Assembly (NCBI RefSeq): GCF_030272615.1
Contig: NC_081415.1
Location: forward strand, 418,037,757 to 418,101,756
DNA: 64,000 nt
Origin: Cryptomeria japonica
Taxonomy: Eukaryota; Streptophyta; Pinopsida; Cupressales; Cupressaceae
Reading direction: 5' to 3'
A program made the translations under genes and the position numbers. Positions 1 to 11,779 of the stretch are shown one piece after another. The notes beneath the pieces are model-generated. The model saw only the letters and a program-made list of their open reading frames with translations. It did not search any database and was not told where the DNA came from. How positions within the stretch are numbered: position 1 is the first letter of the stretch; every line of letters begins with the position of its first letter.

Positions 1-448
1 ATCAACACTTACCTTCTCGTGTATAAGAGGTATCAGTGTGTTTGAGGGTTTCCTTGCATGAACCCACAACTCTGTATTAGTGTTTCTTAATACTTGCATT
101 GTTGTGTGCAAGAAATTTCCGTTTGTCTACAGAGTTAGTCCACGCCCTGCGTTTCTCATGGCATCCTGATTTCTATAATCAATGGTGTAAGTCACTCAGG
201 GCACATCAAACTAGGTTGGCTCTCCACATTTGTTGTGCACAAAATCTCACCATCATTCCATCAAATCCTAAACTCAATAATCCCATGGAGTTCTCAATTG
301 CCCCCATTTTCCTCCGCGGTCTCACATCTCGTATTCTTCTTTCCAAATACCTCACGACTGCTTCATATTTGTTCCTCATCTATCCCTTCCACCTTAATTT
401 TTCTTCCTCTATTTTTTTTCCTCACATAATCAATTATGATTCTGATTC
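1..448 (+). mobile_element. Internal 3' region of a Tat-type gypsy element (truncated by window edge)
   Basis: No coding sequence is recognisable here. It lies directly upstream of the tandem array, polypurine tract and LTR that follow on the plus strand, so it is taken as the untranslated 3' region of the same element. The small ORFs present look like chance ORFs in T/C-rich sequence. The rest of the element lies outside the window. Confidence 0.45.
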
Positions 449-1125
449 ATGTCTTATACAGGATGTATCCTTCCTGAAACTAGACGCTCTGATCATGTCT
501 TATACAGGATGAATCCTTCCTGAAACCAGACATTGTGATCAATCATGTCTTATACAGGATGAATCCTTCCTAAAGCCAGATGTTGTGATTTGATCATGTC
601 TTATACAGGATGAATCCTTCCTGAAACCAGACGTTGTGATCAGTCATGTCTTATACAAGATGTATCCTTCCTGAAACCACACACTCCGATCATGTCTTAT
701 ATAGGATGAATCCTTTCTGAAACCAGACGTTGTGATCAATCATGTCTTATACAGGATGAATCCTTCCTGAAACCAGACATTGTGATCTGATCATGTCTTA
801 TATAGGATGAATCCTTCCTGAAACCAGACGTTGTGATCAGTCATGTCTTATACAGGATGTATCCTTCCTGAAACCAGACACTCCGATCATGTCTTATATA
901 GGATGAATCCTTCCTGAAACTAGACATTGTGATCAGTCATGTCTTATACAGGATGTATCCTTCCTGAAACCAGACACTCCGATCATGTCTTATACAGGAT
1001 GAATCCTTCCTGAAATTAGATATTGTGATCAATCATGTCTTATATAGGATGAATCCTTCCTGAAACCAGACACTTTGATCATCTTTGTCTTATACACGAT
1101 GAATTCTTCTTGAAACCAGACTGAA
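449..1125 (+). repeat. Tandem array, about 14 copies of a 46-56 bp unit
   Basis: About 14 diverged copies of a unit containing CATGTCTTATACAGGATG, then AATCCTTCCTGAAACCAGAC, then a short variable linker such as GTTGTGATCAATC. Unit length alternates between roughly 46 and 56 bp because of the linker, hinting at a higher-order pattern. The array sits about 200 bp upstream of the polypurine tract. Tat-lineage elements are known for hypervariable tandem arrays in this 3' untranslated position, which can seed satellites. About one and a half related units occur in opposite orientation at 28160-28215 inside element T. Confidence 0.9.
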
Positions 1126-1329
1126 TCTAGATCTTATCAATCGAATCAAATCAAATCTATCGGGATATCAATTTCGCAAAACTCCAAAGATCAAATACCT
1201 CAATTGATCTCCCGAGGGGGCATCACCATACCATAATCTATCAATCAAGAGCAAGGGCATCCTATCAAACCAATATCAGCATCAAAACAAGATTATTCTT
1301 TGAATCAATGTGTCATCACACCCCGCTTC

Positions 1330-1343
1330 AAAGAGGGGCAAAA
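1330..1343 (+). other. Polypurine tract of the plus-strand element
   Basis: The tract AAAGAGGGGCAAAA directly precedes TGTAGACAC, a typical plant gypsy LTR start. It would prime plus-strand DNA synthesis. The same arrangement occurs in reverse orientation at 23090-23107 and 36396-36412. Confidence 0.85.
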
Positions 1344-2415
1344 TGTAGACACTTAAAAATAATTATTTTAATTATTTTTAATTCCTCGCATAATTAATTA
1401 TGTTAATTCAAATTCCTCTCAATATTAATTAAATACAATTAATATTGTCACTATAGCATATGATTGATTTATTTAATAAATCAATCCCTTTCTTTATTCT
1501 TCTAAAAAAATCAAATCCTCACAAATCTTCCTCTTAGCTAATTAATTTCAATTAATGGGTTAACCTACATGATTCCTACAAATCATCTTCTTAATTCATT
1601 CTTCTAGAAACTCCCTAAACTCACTTAACATTATTCTTCTAATTTTTTATTCCCTCCACTCATTCTCTCTCCTAGTCAAATTCTCCTACAAATATTAATC
1701 CCACCTAACATTTCCTCTAATCCCCCTCCTAACGAGTCGTTAATGGTTAATCATCATGATTAGCCACAAAGTCAACTCTTTGTCTTTTTCATCCAGCCAC
1801 TAGCTTTAAATGCTCTTTTCCTAGGTGAATGTAAGATTTTTGAAATCACACATTCCTCTAGGCATCCCCTCTCCCAAGGAATTTTTAATTCCTTTTTATT
1901 CCTCCAATCCCCATGATATCCTTTTTTGGAGAATTTTTAATTCCTCCAATGCATCTTGTGGAGTGTGGAGATACAAAATGCCTTTAAGGCATATTTCTTG
2001 GTCTCCACACCCTCTCTTGGAGCTTGTGTGAGCTCACAAGTAAATCTTAGCCCTTCATATTGAATTCATCCTAGCCATCCGTTTTCCTCTCCTCTTCCTA
2101 TAAAATAGGGCTCCATCCCTTCATTCAAAACATCTTGAAATCCAGTAAGTTTATGCTGCCCTTTTGAGCCCAGGAAATCATCTTGGCAACTTGATCATCT
2201 CATCCTTATCATTTTTCAAATCCATTCTATTTGTGCACAACATTGGAGAGCCATCCACATCCAACAATCAAAGGAGCACATCAACTGGAGCATTATCAAG
2301 GGGCGCCTTCACTTCATCAAGCTCAATCCGAAGGAGAAGGTAAAATAGCAAGGTGAAATGGTATTTTAATGATATTTTAGCATTCTGCATGTTTATTTCA
2401 TTATGTTTTGATCAT
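1344..2415 (+). mobile_element. 3' LTR of Tat-type gypsy element (3' end uncertain)
   Basis: It starts TGTAGACACT right after the polypurine tract. A TATA box (TATAAAATA) lies at 2099-2106, followed by a transcript-leader-like stretch. The right end is not clear: no matching terminal CA plus target duplication was found before the minus-strand gag fragment begins near 2429, so the LTR may be truncated by that junction. Confidence 0.7.
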
Positions 2416-2428
2416 TTGACCTTCAAAT

Positions 2429-3664
2429 CTATTTTACCCTCTTCAGTACCAATGTGGAGATTCTCTCCGCTAGGGTGGTTTCTTTGGCAGATTCTTCCCT
2501 TGGGGGTTCACTTTCCTCATGCTCCTCTTCTCCATCGGACATCACTTCAATATAGTGAATCTTTCCTTTCCCCAAACATTGGTGTCTTGGTTCCCATGGC
2601 TCCTTGCAGGTGAAACAAAGCTTCTTCCTTCTGAGTTCCTATCTCGTGGCTTCATCGAGTGATGACCCCTTCGAAAAGGGTTTATTATTCATCTCCTTCA
2701 GAACAAAAGGTGGTTTGGTATGTGCAAAATTTATGGAAGAGGAAGATGTTGTCATGTTACGAGCCTTTTTTATTGCTTTCGTGAGCATGTCGGGGTTGAA
2801 CCCTTTCACCCAACCTTTCAGTGGTTCCATCAATCCGTCCATGAACAAGACCACCAATCTCCACTCTGAGATGTCAGTTACCAACACGGATAGTCTCTGG
2901 AATTCTGTGACATAACTATCCACATGTCTCGACTGCTTTAGTTGCACCAACTCCTTGAAATTGAGTTCTGGATCCTTCCTGTCAAATCAATCTATGATCT
3001 TCTCTGTGAATTCGGCATAGGAAGTTATCTGGTCATGGTCGAGGGTGACCATTCCATGATGCCACCATTCATGCGCGACCCCTTCCAGGTGGAGTGTTGC
3101 AAACTTGATAGCTTCATCTTCAGGCATCGAGTTGAGTTGGAAGTAGGTATCTGCTTTTTGAACCCAGGCTCGTGCTGAGGTTGCTCCGGCCCCATCAAAG
3201 GATGACAAGTTGATCTTGCCAACCTTCCTCTTGATGTCATTTTTATAGTGTCCATAATGGCCTCGACTTCTATCGCCCGAGTATTTCATCTAGAGCTCCA
3301 CATAATCCTTGAAGGATATGTTCCCCTAGAGATTTGCATCCCTCCAATCTTGGTTCAACTGTGCTTGCATCTCCTAAAAGGTGGGCTCTTGCTCCCCATG
3401 TGGCGCTTCTGATTTCTGAGGAAACGTCGGCATCAACGACTATGAATGTGAGCATTGGACATTTGACCTTCTCATGACCGAATCATCGCCCTGCCCATTC
3501 TGTTCTCCATTCGATTTTCCCAAGGCCAATTATCGTAAGGTTTCCTCCATGATTTGTTGTTGTTGCTCTCCTCTAGTTAAGGTGTCATTGAGCTGAGATT
3601 GGCTTTTGGTTATCTCCCTTAATAGTGCCATGAATTCTCTTGCAAGATCTTGTGGTTCCCCCAT
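2429..3664 (-). pseudogene. gag: Ty3/gypsy gag (Retrotrans_gag plus CCHC-like zinc knuckle), decayed
   Basis: This is the capsid/nucleocapsid polyprotein of a gypsy retrotransposon. Reading leftward, an ATG at 3664 opens a Gln-rich N-terminus (MGEPQDLAREF). The gag core follows at about 3220-2990, with WVQKADTYFQLNSM and a LEGVAHEWW motif. It continues through about 2950-2639 (KELVQLKQSRHVDSYVTEFQ). A zinc knuckle, CFTCKEPWEPRHQC, is encoded near 2615-2575. An acidic linker follows, of the kind that leads into the protease. In-frame stops occur around 2640, 2985, 3290 and 3530, and the frame ends at 2429 where the element is cut. No protease, RT or integrase of this element is present. Confidence 0.85.
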
Positions 3665-3730
3665 TCGATCGGTCAAACGGTACCTCCTTCTGGTGTACAC
3701 TTGCATCCACTACACGATAGGCTGGAAAAA

Positions 3731-3748
3731 TCACAAGCTCTGATACCA
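3731..3748 (-). other. Primer-binding site (tRNA-Met type)
   Basis: On the minus strand this reads TGGTATCAGAGCTTGTGA, the standard plant retrotransposon site complementary to the 3' end of initiator tRNA-Met. It lies six bases inside the LTR end at 3755, which fixes the orientation of the gag fragment. Confidence 0.9.
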
Positions 3749-3754
3749 CTATAA

Positions 3755-4620
3755 TGTTCCCCTACCAATATACGGAAAAATGGAGTGTGTGGGTGTGACC
3801 ATATGGTGAAGGTGAGGGCGTCTGGTGGAGGTGACATGTGAGTGTGCTACGTACGGTGAGGGTGTGGAACCATACAGTGCAAATGAGAGTGTATGGTGGG
3901 GATGTAGGAGATGATGTACGGTGGTGATGTAGGAGATGGTGTACGGTGGTAAGGTACGGTGTGGTGTACAGTGGAGGAATAAAGTACGATGGAGGTATGG
4001 CATATGGTGGGGTTGGTGAGATGTATGGTGGAGTGAGAGGTACGGTGAGCTGAGAGGTGTACGGTGGAGGTATGGTGTATGGTGGGGATGTACGGTGGAG
4101 GTGTGAGGTGTATGATGGTATAATCATACTATGTGCTCTAGTGAATGTGTGGTGAAGGGTTGATCTTCCGTAAGCAATAAATTCTGAATATTATGAATTC
4201 CTTGTGCATGTATCAGATTAACAGTTATGCAACTGGAGAGATAAACAATGATGAGATTCAAGATTTACCAGATCTGAAATGAGTACAAATAAACAGAATA
4301 GGGTGAGGGGTGAATCTTACCGAAACTACAAATACCAAATAGGGAGGGTCTTTCACCTCCGAAATGGCGGATACCAGAACTCCAATAGGAATTCGCACAG
4401 GAGAGAAAAATACCAAAATTCACATGCCTACAACAATGACTAACACAGCCATATATATGGGCTCCGGGAGACTTCCCGAAGGGTTACAAACGGGTCGACA
4501 CGACTAGCCAAAACTTGCCTAAATTATTTAAATAAAAGGGCTCGAAAGATTTGTTATTAAATTTGGGGCCTTACAATAAAGTAATTAGATTTATTATTTA
4601 ATTATATCAGGGACATCACA
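3755..4620 (-). mobile_element. 5' LTR of the gag-bearing gypsy element
   Basis: On the minus strand the LTR runs from TGTGATGTCCC to GGGGAACA (866 bp) and ends next to the primer-binding site. A TATATATA box lies near 4450. Its right flank begins AGCTTT. The matching target duplication cannot be identified because the other end of the element is lost. Confidence 0.85.
3790..4115. repeat. GTACGGTGG minisatellite inside the LTR
   Basis: Many imperfect copies of a roughly 10-22 bp motif built on GTACGGTGGAGGT and GTATGGTGG. The array lies in the downstream (R/U5) part of the LTR and produces long His/Pro/Thr-rich ORFs on the minus strand that are not real genes. Confidence 0.85.
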
Positions 4621-6261
4621 AGCTTTGCCTAGTATTAGAAGAAATGACAATACATATCATGCATCACTATGATCATAACCATAAAGAAATATGGTGATAA
4701 TATATACCCACTCCAATTGGTTGCATGAAAAGGATACAAATAATTAGAGATAAAGGGGAAAATTATAATACCATGTTAAGCACACCAAGCATGTAATAAT
4801 ATGTCGAGTATAGACATCTTGTAAAGTAAAAATATATGATAAACACAAAGATAGCATCGTGTGAACATGTAATGGACAATACTGTGTAAGGCACTACAAG
4901 CATGTAAATATTGTACATAGGTTACATCATTGATGTCAAGGAAGCTTAAGAACATGTCAAAGGATGTTGATGTCAAGGAAGCATGAGGAGGTTTGTTGGA
5001 CAAAAATTTTCATTGATACCATGATGGAATACCCTCTAGCAAAATGTTAATGTTATCACTATAAAAGAAACATAGGAAGTATGCACTAGAATCACTTGTT
5101 CCAAAATGATTACCACATATTCTAATGTCTTCAAGTGTTTGCATCAAGTTTTTGAAGCTCATTGCTCAAAGTTGGTATTGTAGGTATTGTACCAATTTAC
5201 TTTGTTGTTATTTTTGGTACTGCATTCTACCAACAATGATTATTTTGGGTTGCAGATTGAAATTTAAGTAAGGCTTCACATGAATCATATTATACATTCA
5301 AGTTTCAAAGGATTTTCTTATCGAGACATAGTGTCAGAAGTCACAAAGTGCACACTATGTCAACTTGGTGACTATGAGTTTCTATTGGATGTGCTAGAGA
5401 AAGGAAATGCATGCCAATTGGAGGAAGTGTGTGGCATGTGTAAATGTGATGCGAAGAAGGTGGTGAATGAATATACATTGTAAATTGTTTGAGTGAAGAT
5501 GCAATATTTGTTCACATTGTGATTGTATTTTGAAGTAGAACTCATCTATCAAATGATGTAGATTGTACTAGAAAGATTAGCATGACAATTCTTTTATTGT
5601 TCATATATCTTTATTATAATTGAGGTTGAAGCCTCTTAATCTAATCTAGCAATCAATGCCTATGGGGTGGCTCAGTCTGAGGGGATTGGTGTCTCCTGTA
5701 CATCAATGCCTACAAATCAAATTGTGAAGGGATTAGAATCTCCTTCTTGGGTTGAAATTCATGTAGGTTGGTGCCTACAACTATTGTAAGTTCTACACTA
5801 TTTTTTGTGAGGCTAGATTTGGGAAATAGATCCAAGAAACTATTATCATCGTGGTTTTTTCCCTTTTGGGCTTCCACATAAATCTAGTGTTCTCTTATGT
5901 GGATGTGTACATTGCTTGCATTGATGTTGATAATATTTTGATGGTGTTATTAATCATGTAATTTAAAGTAAAAAGTACTAAATATTGATTCACCCCCTTT
6001 CTTAATATTTGTGTGTCTAATAGTAAAGCAACGAGGCAAGCATTTAAGAAATAAGTTCTTGAAGAGACAATATTCCCCCTAGGTTGTCTCCAATGGCATT
6101 TTTCATCATAAAATACAACAATAAACAATGCCTTAACATAGTAACAACATGTCATGTTAGATGTACATAATGTTAATAGCAATATGTAAGATGATCATCT
6201 AAATAGTGAACATGAAAGCAAGTGAGATGGTTAAGTGATAATATTCTCCATGTTGAATAAT
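4621..6261. other. Unassigned AT-rich interval with copia LTR-like segment
   Basis: No gene is recognised. From about 5630 to 6020 the plus strand resembles the 3' part of a copia LTR: a T-rich GGTTTTTTCCC tract, then TTGATTCACCCCC close to the end. No clear LTR start, primer-binding site or target duplication was found. A 16-bp direct repeat, TTGATGTCAAGGAAGC, occurs at about 4931 and 4969. The 67-codon ORF at 5280-5483 has no recognised similarity. Confidence 0.4.
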
Positions 6262-7088
6262 ATAATTGATGCTCTGCAAAAAGGATTAGAAAATCTGTTT
6301 GATGGCAACACACACGAGCACAAGAAACAAACGTTAGTGTTAGCAACAAAAGATTATCCTAAACAGGCATATCAAGAGAGATATTAAGCATGAAATAGAA
6401 AGCATATAAACATAGAATGAAATAGCTAATCAAGATGCTCATAGTTGCTCCTCCCTTGTTCCTCTCCTCTCCAAGTCCCAAATGAGTGTAGCTCTCAGCA
6501 GCTTTTTGCACTATGGATGCTTATGGAGGATTGAGATTTAATATTAAGCTTCAAATATGAAATGAAAAGCTAAATACTATTCTATTGATGCTAAAATGAT
6601 TGATTTTACCAAAAAGACAAGATTTTAGTTATGCTATGCTAAATGCTCTCTAAAAATGTCTATAGCCTAAATGCATACAAGTTTTCAGGATCTGGATTAT
6701 GAAGGAATGGGCTCTATTTATAGGAAAAATGGAGCAATGGATGGCCAGGATTGAAAGGTTTAATCAAGGGTCAAGCTTGAAAGTTGGGGATCCATGTGCA
6801 CAATTTGCACCAATGAAATGGTGACAAGTGTCCACATAGGGTTGGGTTGAAAGAAGAGGTTGGAGGTATTAAAGGCCTGAGAAGACCTCATGTTTATCTA
6901 AAGGCTAAGGGTCAAGTCTAAATTAAGATTACCCATTGAATTAAGAGTTAATCCAAGGATAAACCTTTGTGCAAATGATTAAGAGATAATCATGGTCAAA
7001 GCATTAAAGGCTTGATGAGACCCTTGGGTTGAGTAGAGGTTGAGTCAAAACAAATGTTTTAACCATGTGGGAGGGTTGAATTAACCAT

Positions 7089-7270
7089 TAATGGTTATTG
7101 GAGACTTTGGGGATTAAGTGGTTGAAAGTTGGAAGCCTTCAATGGTTATCAAAGACTTTGAGCCATTTAGTGGTTGAAGGTTGAAAGCCTTTAATGGTTA
7201 TCAAAGACTTTGAGCCATTTAGTGGTTGAAGGTTGAAAGCCTTTGATGGTTATCAAAGACTTTTAGACTT
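7089..7270. repeat. 52-bp tandem repeat inside the solo LTR
   Basis: Copies beginning AATGGTTATCAAAGACTTTG start at 7141, 7193 and 7245 (period 52), preceded by a more diverged copy near 7089. Related phrases such as ACCATTAAAGGCTTGAAGAC recur at 7545-7680. Confidence 0.85.
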
Positions 7271-7800
7271 TGAGAAGTGACTCCATTTTGCTTATGAATG
7301 TGACAATAATTAGGGGATGGATTAGGCTAACTAGGAAGGGGTTAGAAGAATCTAGAAGGGGATTAGATTTTTGCAAGTGGATTTGGTGGGTGAGGGAAAA
7401 TAGGATTTTATTTAAAATAAAAATTCATTTATTTCAATAAATGTGTGCAAGTTGTATTTGGATAAATATTCAAATAAATATTAATTTATTTAAATGAAAA
7501 AAAGGAAGATAAAGCATTAAAATGCTTGAAGACTTTGAGGGGAACCATTAAAGGCTTGAAGACTTTAAGGAAAACCATTAAAGTCTTAAGAAGACTATAG
7601 AAGGAAGCCATCAAGTTTGAAGACTTTAAAGCCATCAAGTTTGAATACTTTAAGGGAAACCATTAAAGGCTTCAAGTGGGTGAGGATAAATAGGATTTTA
7701 AATAAATAATTTATTTAAAATAGTTGTGCAACTTGCTTTTGTAGGAAAATACAAGTGGGTGGAGGATAAAGGTGATTTAAATAAATGATTTATTTATTTA

Positions 7801-7910
7801 AATGTGAGAGGTGGGATTTTGGGGGATTTAAATAAATATTAATTTATTTAAATGTGAGAGGTGGGATTTTGGGGGATTTAAATAAATATTAATTTATTTA
7901 AATGTGAGAG
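7801..7910. repeat. 50-bp tandem duplication inside the solo LTR
   Basis: The phrase AATGTGAGAGGTGGGATTTT occurs at 7801 and 7851 with identical following sequence, and a third partial copy starts at 7901. The identity implies a recent duplication. Confidence 0.9.
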
Positions 7911-8136
7911 AAGATTTAATTAAACAAATATGATTTATTTATACAATTAATGGTATGAATTTGGTTAAGTGAATTAAATCAAATAAATTGAATAATTTAT
8001 TTAATTAATAGGAGAAGAGGGTTAAGATGAATTAATTAAATATTAATTTAATTAATTATTAATTGATGGTTAAATAATCAAATAAATACTAAGTATTCAT
8101 TTAATTAAGTGGACAAATTTATGTGACTACAATAAT

Positions 8137-11100
8137 AATTAATAATTTGCTTAAGTAAAGGATAAAGGGCTAAATATTCTACCACATTCGATAGCCAAAC
8201 CTTATATCGTTGAATTGATAGTCAACATTAACAATGTAAATACATTATTAACTAGATCTTCTACTAGTTTTCTATGAGAGTGGATAAGCCCAAAAACATC
8301 AATTTTTAAAATAAGGAGCTATAAGAAAAGAGCCTAACTAATTAGGATAAAATTTAACCGATAACTCTTATTAGTTCCTGCCGATAGGCAGGAATACTTA
8401 TGCATCGGTTAGATGAAATTTTTTTCTTTTAGTTGTCCAATCAGGTCATTGAATTAAAAAAATTTACTTGCATTTATAAAGTTTTCTTATTTCTTCATAT
8501 TTTAATAATTTTATCAAAATTATTTATTTCTTTCTGATTGGTTATACTTGCTACAGTCATGGTAGCATTAATTTTTCCTCTCTAAAGCAAATATTTATGT
8601 CTATAGTTTTTAGTTGGAAGTCTCCGGAAAGAAATCTTATCATAAATATAAAGTCAAAAACCCAATCGAATTTAGCTGGAAGTCTCCAGAAAGAAATCTT
8701 ATCATAAATATAAAGTCAAAAAACCCAATCGAATGCAACCACCTGTTTTGCCCAATCTCCAAAAATCTGGAAAAATCTTATTCAATTGAATGAGGATAGG
8801 TAAGGAAATTGAATGCAGATTAAATGCAAGTAATAAAATAAGAAACCTAGGCACATCTCTTCCTTAATCCATCACAATCCCTTTGTTAGCAAGGATACTG
8901 GTTACGCAGGTTGCCATGAAAGCTGTCAAATTACTCAATATTTGTGAACATCTTCAGATTAGGTTTCTTTTCTAATACCCATAAGAAAAATATGGTAATT
9001 TCTATGGTTTTTCCTATCAAAGGTTGAGGATACGAGCTCTGTTAGTTTCTTCACTTTTTCAATTGACGCAAGTTTGATTCCCTTGAGCTGCAGGTTCTGG
9101 ATTTGGGCTTAGATGGCTGTTCAATCTCAATATTAGTTAGAATGCACAACAGGTTTTCCTTTAATATTCCTTTATAACGTGGGTTAATTTTTGTAAGCCT
9201 TTTATTTCTTTTGAATTCGCTTTACAACAGTGCTCATTTTATTGATTTTTGACTTCAACGATTTGGCAAGGATTTAAAATCCAGAACATGAATTGGGGTT
9301 CAAAGTTTCTTTAAAGGCTAATTTATAGATCAATTCTTCAATTCTTGATAAAATAGTAGCAACAGAAAGAATATGGAAACCCTTCTTGAATCGCAATGTT
9401 TGAATTACCTGACAACTGAAATTATGTGTTGACATTCCTCTTGGTTGGAGATTCTTTTTTCCGTTGGCTTCTTGAAAATCAAAATCCTAAAATGGAAATT
9501 GGCACATTTCTCTTTTCCTTTTCAAAACAGTCTCGTCGAGGAAAATTGTGCTTTAAATTTATTTCTTAGGAAATTTTAGAGGGATTTTCTCGTTGACATT
9601 GTCCGCAGGGTAAATCTGGGCATATGATTATCACATTTGACTTTGAATCAGAAAATTGTAGAGAAATTGGTTGTTATGCATACTGTGCTGCTAGAGAGCC
9701 ATTCTACAATGGTGATATTCTTCATCACCAACAACACCTGGAAGACAAAAAATTCTAAGAGGAAAGAACCCAAGCAACTACATGGAAACAACAGATGTAG
9801 TGGGCTGTTCTATTAAAAATAGCAATAAATCTCTAAAAATTAGAAAGAGTGAAATTAGACGAGGATTAATTTCACCATTTTCCCTTTTGTTTTGTTCTTG
9901 TAGCTACTGATTTTCTTTCAAACGAGGGGAATACATAAATATTAGAAGTTTGGCATAAGAAATGGTAGTGTGATTTACTAGTCTGCCCTGGCTTTGACAA
10001 CTATTGTCTATAAAGGCTCTTAGCAGCTGATTGTTTGATGCACGTGGTCTTCCCACAAATTACCACGCTTTCAGAAAAACTAAATATACCATGAGTCTAA
10101 TATATTTATTTCTTTCTCAAATGTTTATCTTCAATATATTTCTCTTTTTGAAAGGTTTAGAGTAAGAAGCAAAGGTGATTTCTGGAAAAAAAAAAATTGT
10201 GTATAACAAAATTAGAACAAAATGAAATATATATATTTTTATTTTAATCTTTTACTTTGCAGTGTAATTGTTTACAACAACATTAAAAAAATTTCAATCA
10301 TTTTTCTTCCTTGCAGTAAAAGAATTCCAAAAAAATTGACCAAATGTAATCTATTTCACGTACTTTTTTACCTGTTGATTGTGTTAACTTGAAGTTGGGT
10401 TTTATTTAATAATCTATTTTAATGCATTTGAACATGTATTTATTTTACATGATATAATATTGAGTTGAAAAGAACAATGATCCTAAACATGTCTTCCTAC
10501 GAAAATTTGGACTTTTCATGGAATTGCCACCCTAACAAAAAGATTCATTCATTTGTAAGCATGTAGCAAAATAATTGATTGTGCATTGAGCCTGTACTCA
10601 AATTTCTATCTAAGTAATTTGGCCGCTACTATTTCTAGAGTTAATGTTGATGCTATGAAAATTTACTTGAAATTAGAGTTCTCAAACTGGTTAATCAATT
10701 TAAAATTAGAGTTTTTGCCATGCTACTGGAAATGACAATAGTTTTCATCTTTCTCATCAAATTTGCATGCGCTTATCTTTTCAAAGGAATTGTATTTTTT
10801 AAAAACGTGCAAATTTTATGGACCTAAATTTTTGTTTCCTTCTATTGAAACATTGAACCTCATTACATGACTTATTAATGCATGTTTTTTTGTTTTGTTT
10901 AAAGAACTAAACTTCATTTCAAGGAATTAGATTAAGGTACCAAAAAACTTAAGTGATGTAGTTTTGATCTGTAACTAAATTTGTTTTGTTATTTTGTCAT
11001 TGCTTGCTAAGATTTATTCTTCTTATTTTTCAATGTTTGATATATTAATGTAAAATGTTCAACATGTCATTTTAACAAGATGTGAATTTTGTAACTTCCC

Positions 11101-11779
11101 AACTTTGTAAAGTGATTTTAGAATTACTAAAGTCATATAAACAATTATGATTTCTTATTTTATTTCAATCTCCACAAGTTTGCACAATGACTAATGCACT
11201 TACATGGATATTTGCATAAAATGATAATAAGGAAAAACCTAAATCATTTCTCTACCTAGTTAACTCTTAAACATCAAATAATGGTCAATCCTTAAAAATA
11301 TTTTAAATGCTTCCACACAACAATTGTTTCATCTACTCTTTGCCTTTTAGTTCATGCTCATAATAAAAATATTTTGATACACAACTATTACATGAGGCCA
11401 ATACAAGAATTTAACATTTATGATTTATGTTGTAGAACAATATTTCTAGTTTTTTTTTTGTTATCAAATTTGTTCTTAACACAAATTTAGAAGTAACCAC
11501 TCTAAATGCTATTGCTACCAAATCTTAAGACTAAACCAAACCTTTACACCATCGGCAGGAACTTGACGCATTGCGTCTCTTGTTTAGCATTTGGATTCTT
11601 AGGGTTAACATGAAAAAAAAATCACCAACCTAAAATTATCTATGGATGATGCATTTATTATGTTTTTTTAATTGTCTATGATATCCCTAGATGCATAAAA
11701 TATTCTCTAATTAAGAGTTTCAAGTTCTTGTGATATATATACTATCATTAATAATACAATAGAGAAAAAATAAATAAAG
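8137..11779. other. Unassigned AT-rich interval with a 62-bp tandem duplication
   Basis: I see no convincing protein-coding region in 3.6 kb. A 62-bp unit beginning TAGTTGGAAGTCTCC is duplicated in tandem (8611-8672 and 8673-8735). The stretch 8800-10100 has somewhat more mixed composition and could be an untranslated transcript or intron sequence, but nothing in it proves this. Confidence 0.4.

Larger units (their letters stand above)
6262..8136 (-). mobile_element. Solo LTR, gypsy Tat-like, with ATAAT target duplication
   Basis: On the minus strand the LTR (6267-8131, 1,865 bp) runs from TGTAGTCACAT to GCAGAGCATCA. Both ends are flanked by ATAAT (6262-6266 and 8132-8136). A minus-strand TATA box, CCTATAAATAG, lies at 6714-6724. 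No polypurine tract or primer-binding site adjoins either end, so it is a solo LTR left by LTR-LTR recombination. Its layout resembles the LTR at 1344. The duplication is AT-rich, so slightly less decisive than the others in this window. Confidence 0.8.

Noticed and set aside
449-1125. CRISPR-like spaced repeats
   Set aside because: The whole unit including the linker is repeated; there are no unique spacers and the context is a plant retrotransposon 3' UTR.
3762-4127. Long His/Pro/Thr-rich minus-strand ORFs
   Set aside because: They are translations of the LTR minisatellite, open in several frames at once.
5280-5483. 67-codon Cys-rich ORF as a small gene
   Set aside because: No recognised similarity, no supporting signals, and the surrounding region looks like LTR debris.
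4931-6030. Complete copia LTR
   Set aside because: An LTR-like 3' part is visible, but no start with a matching target duplication or primer-binding site could be found; listed only as a low-confidence segment.
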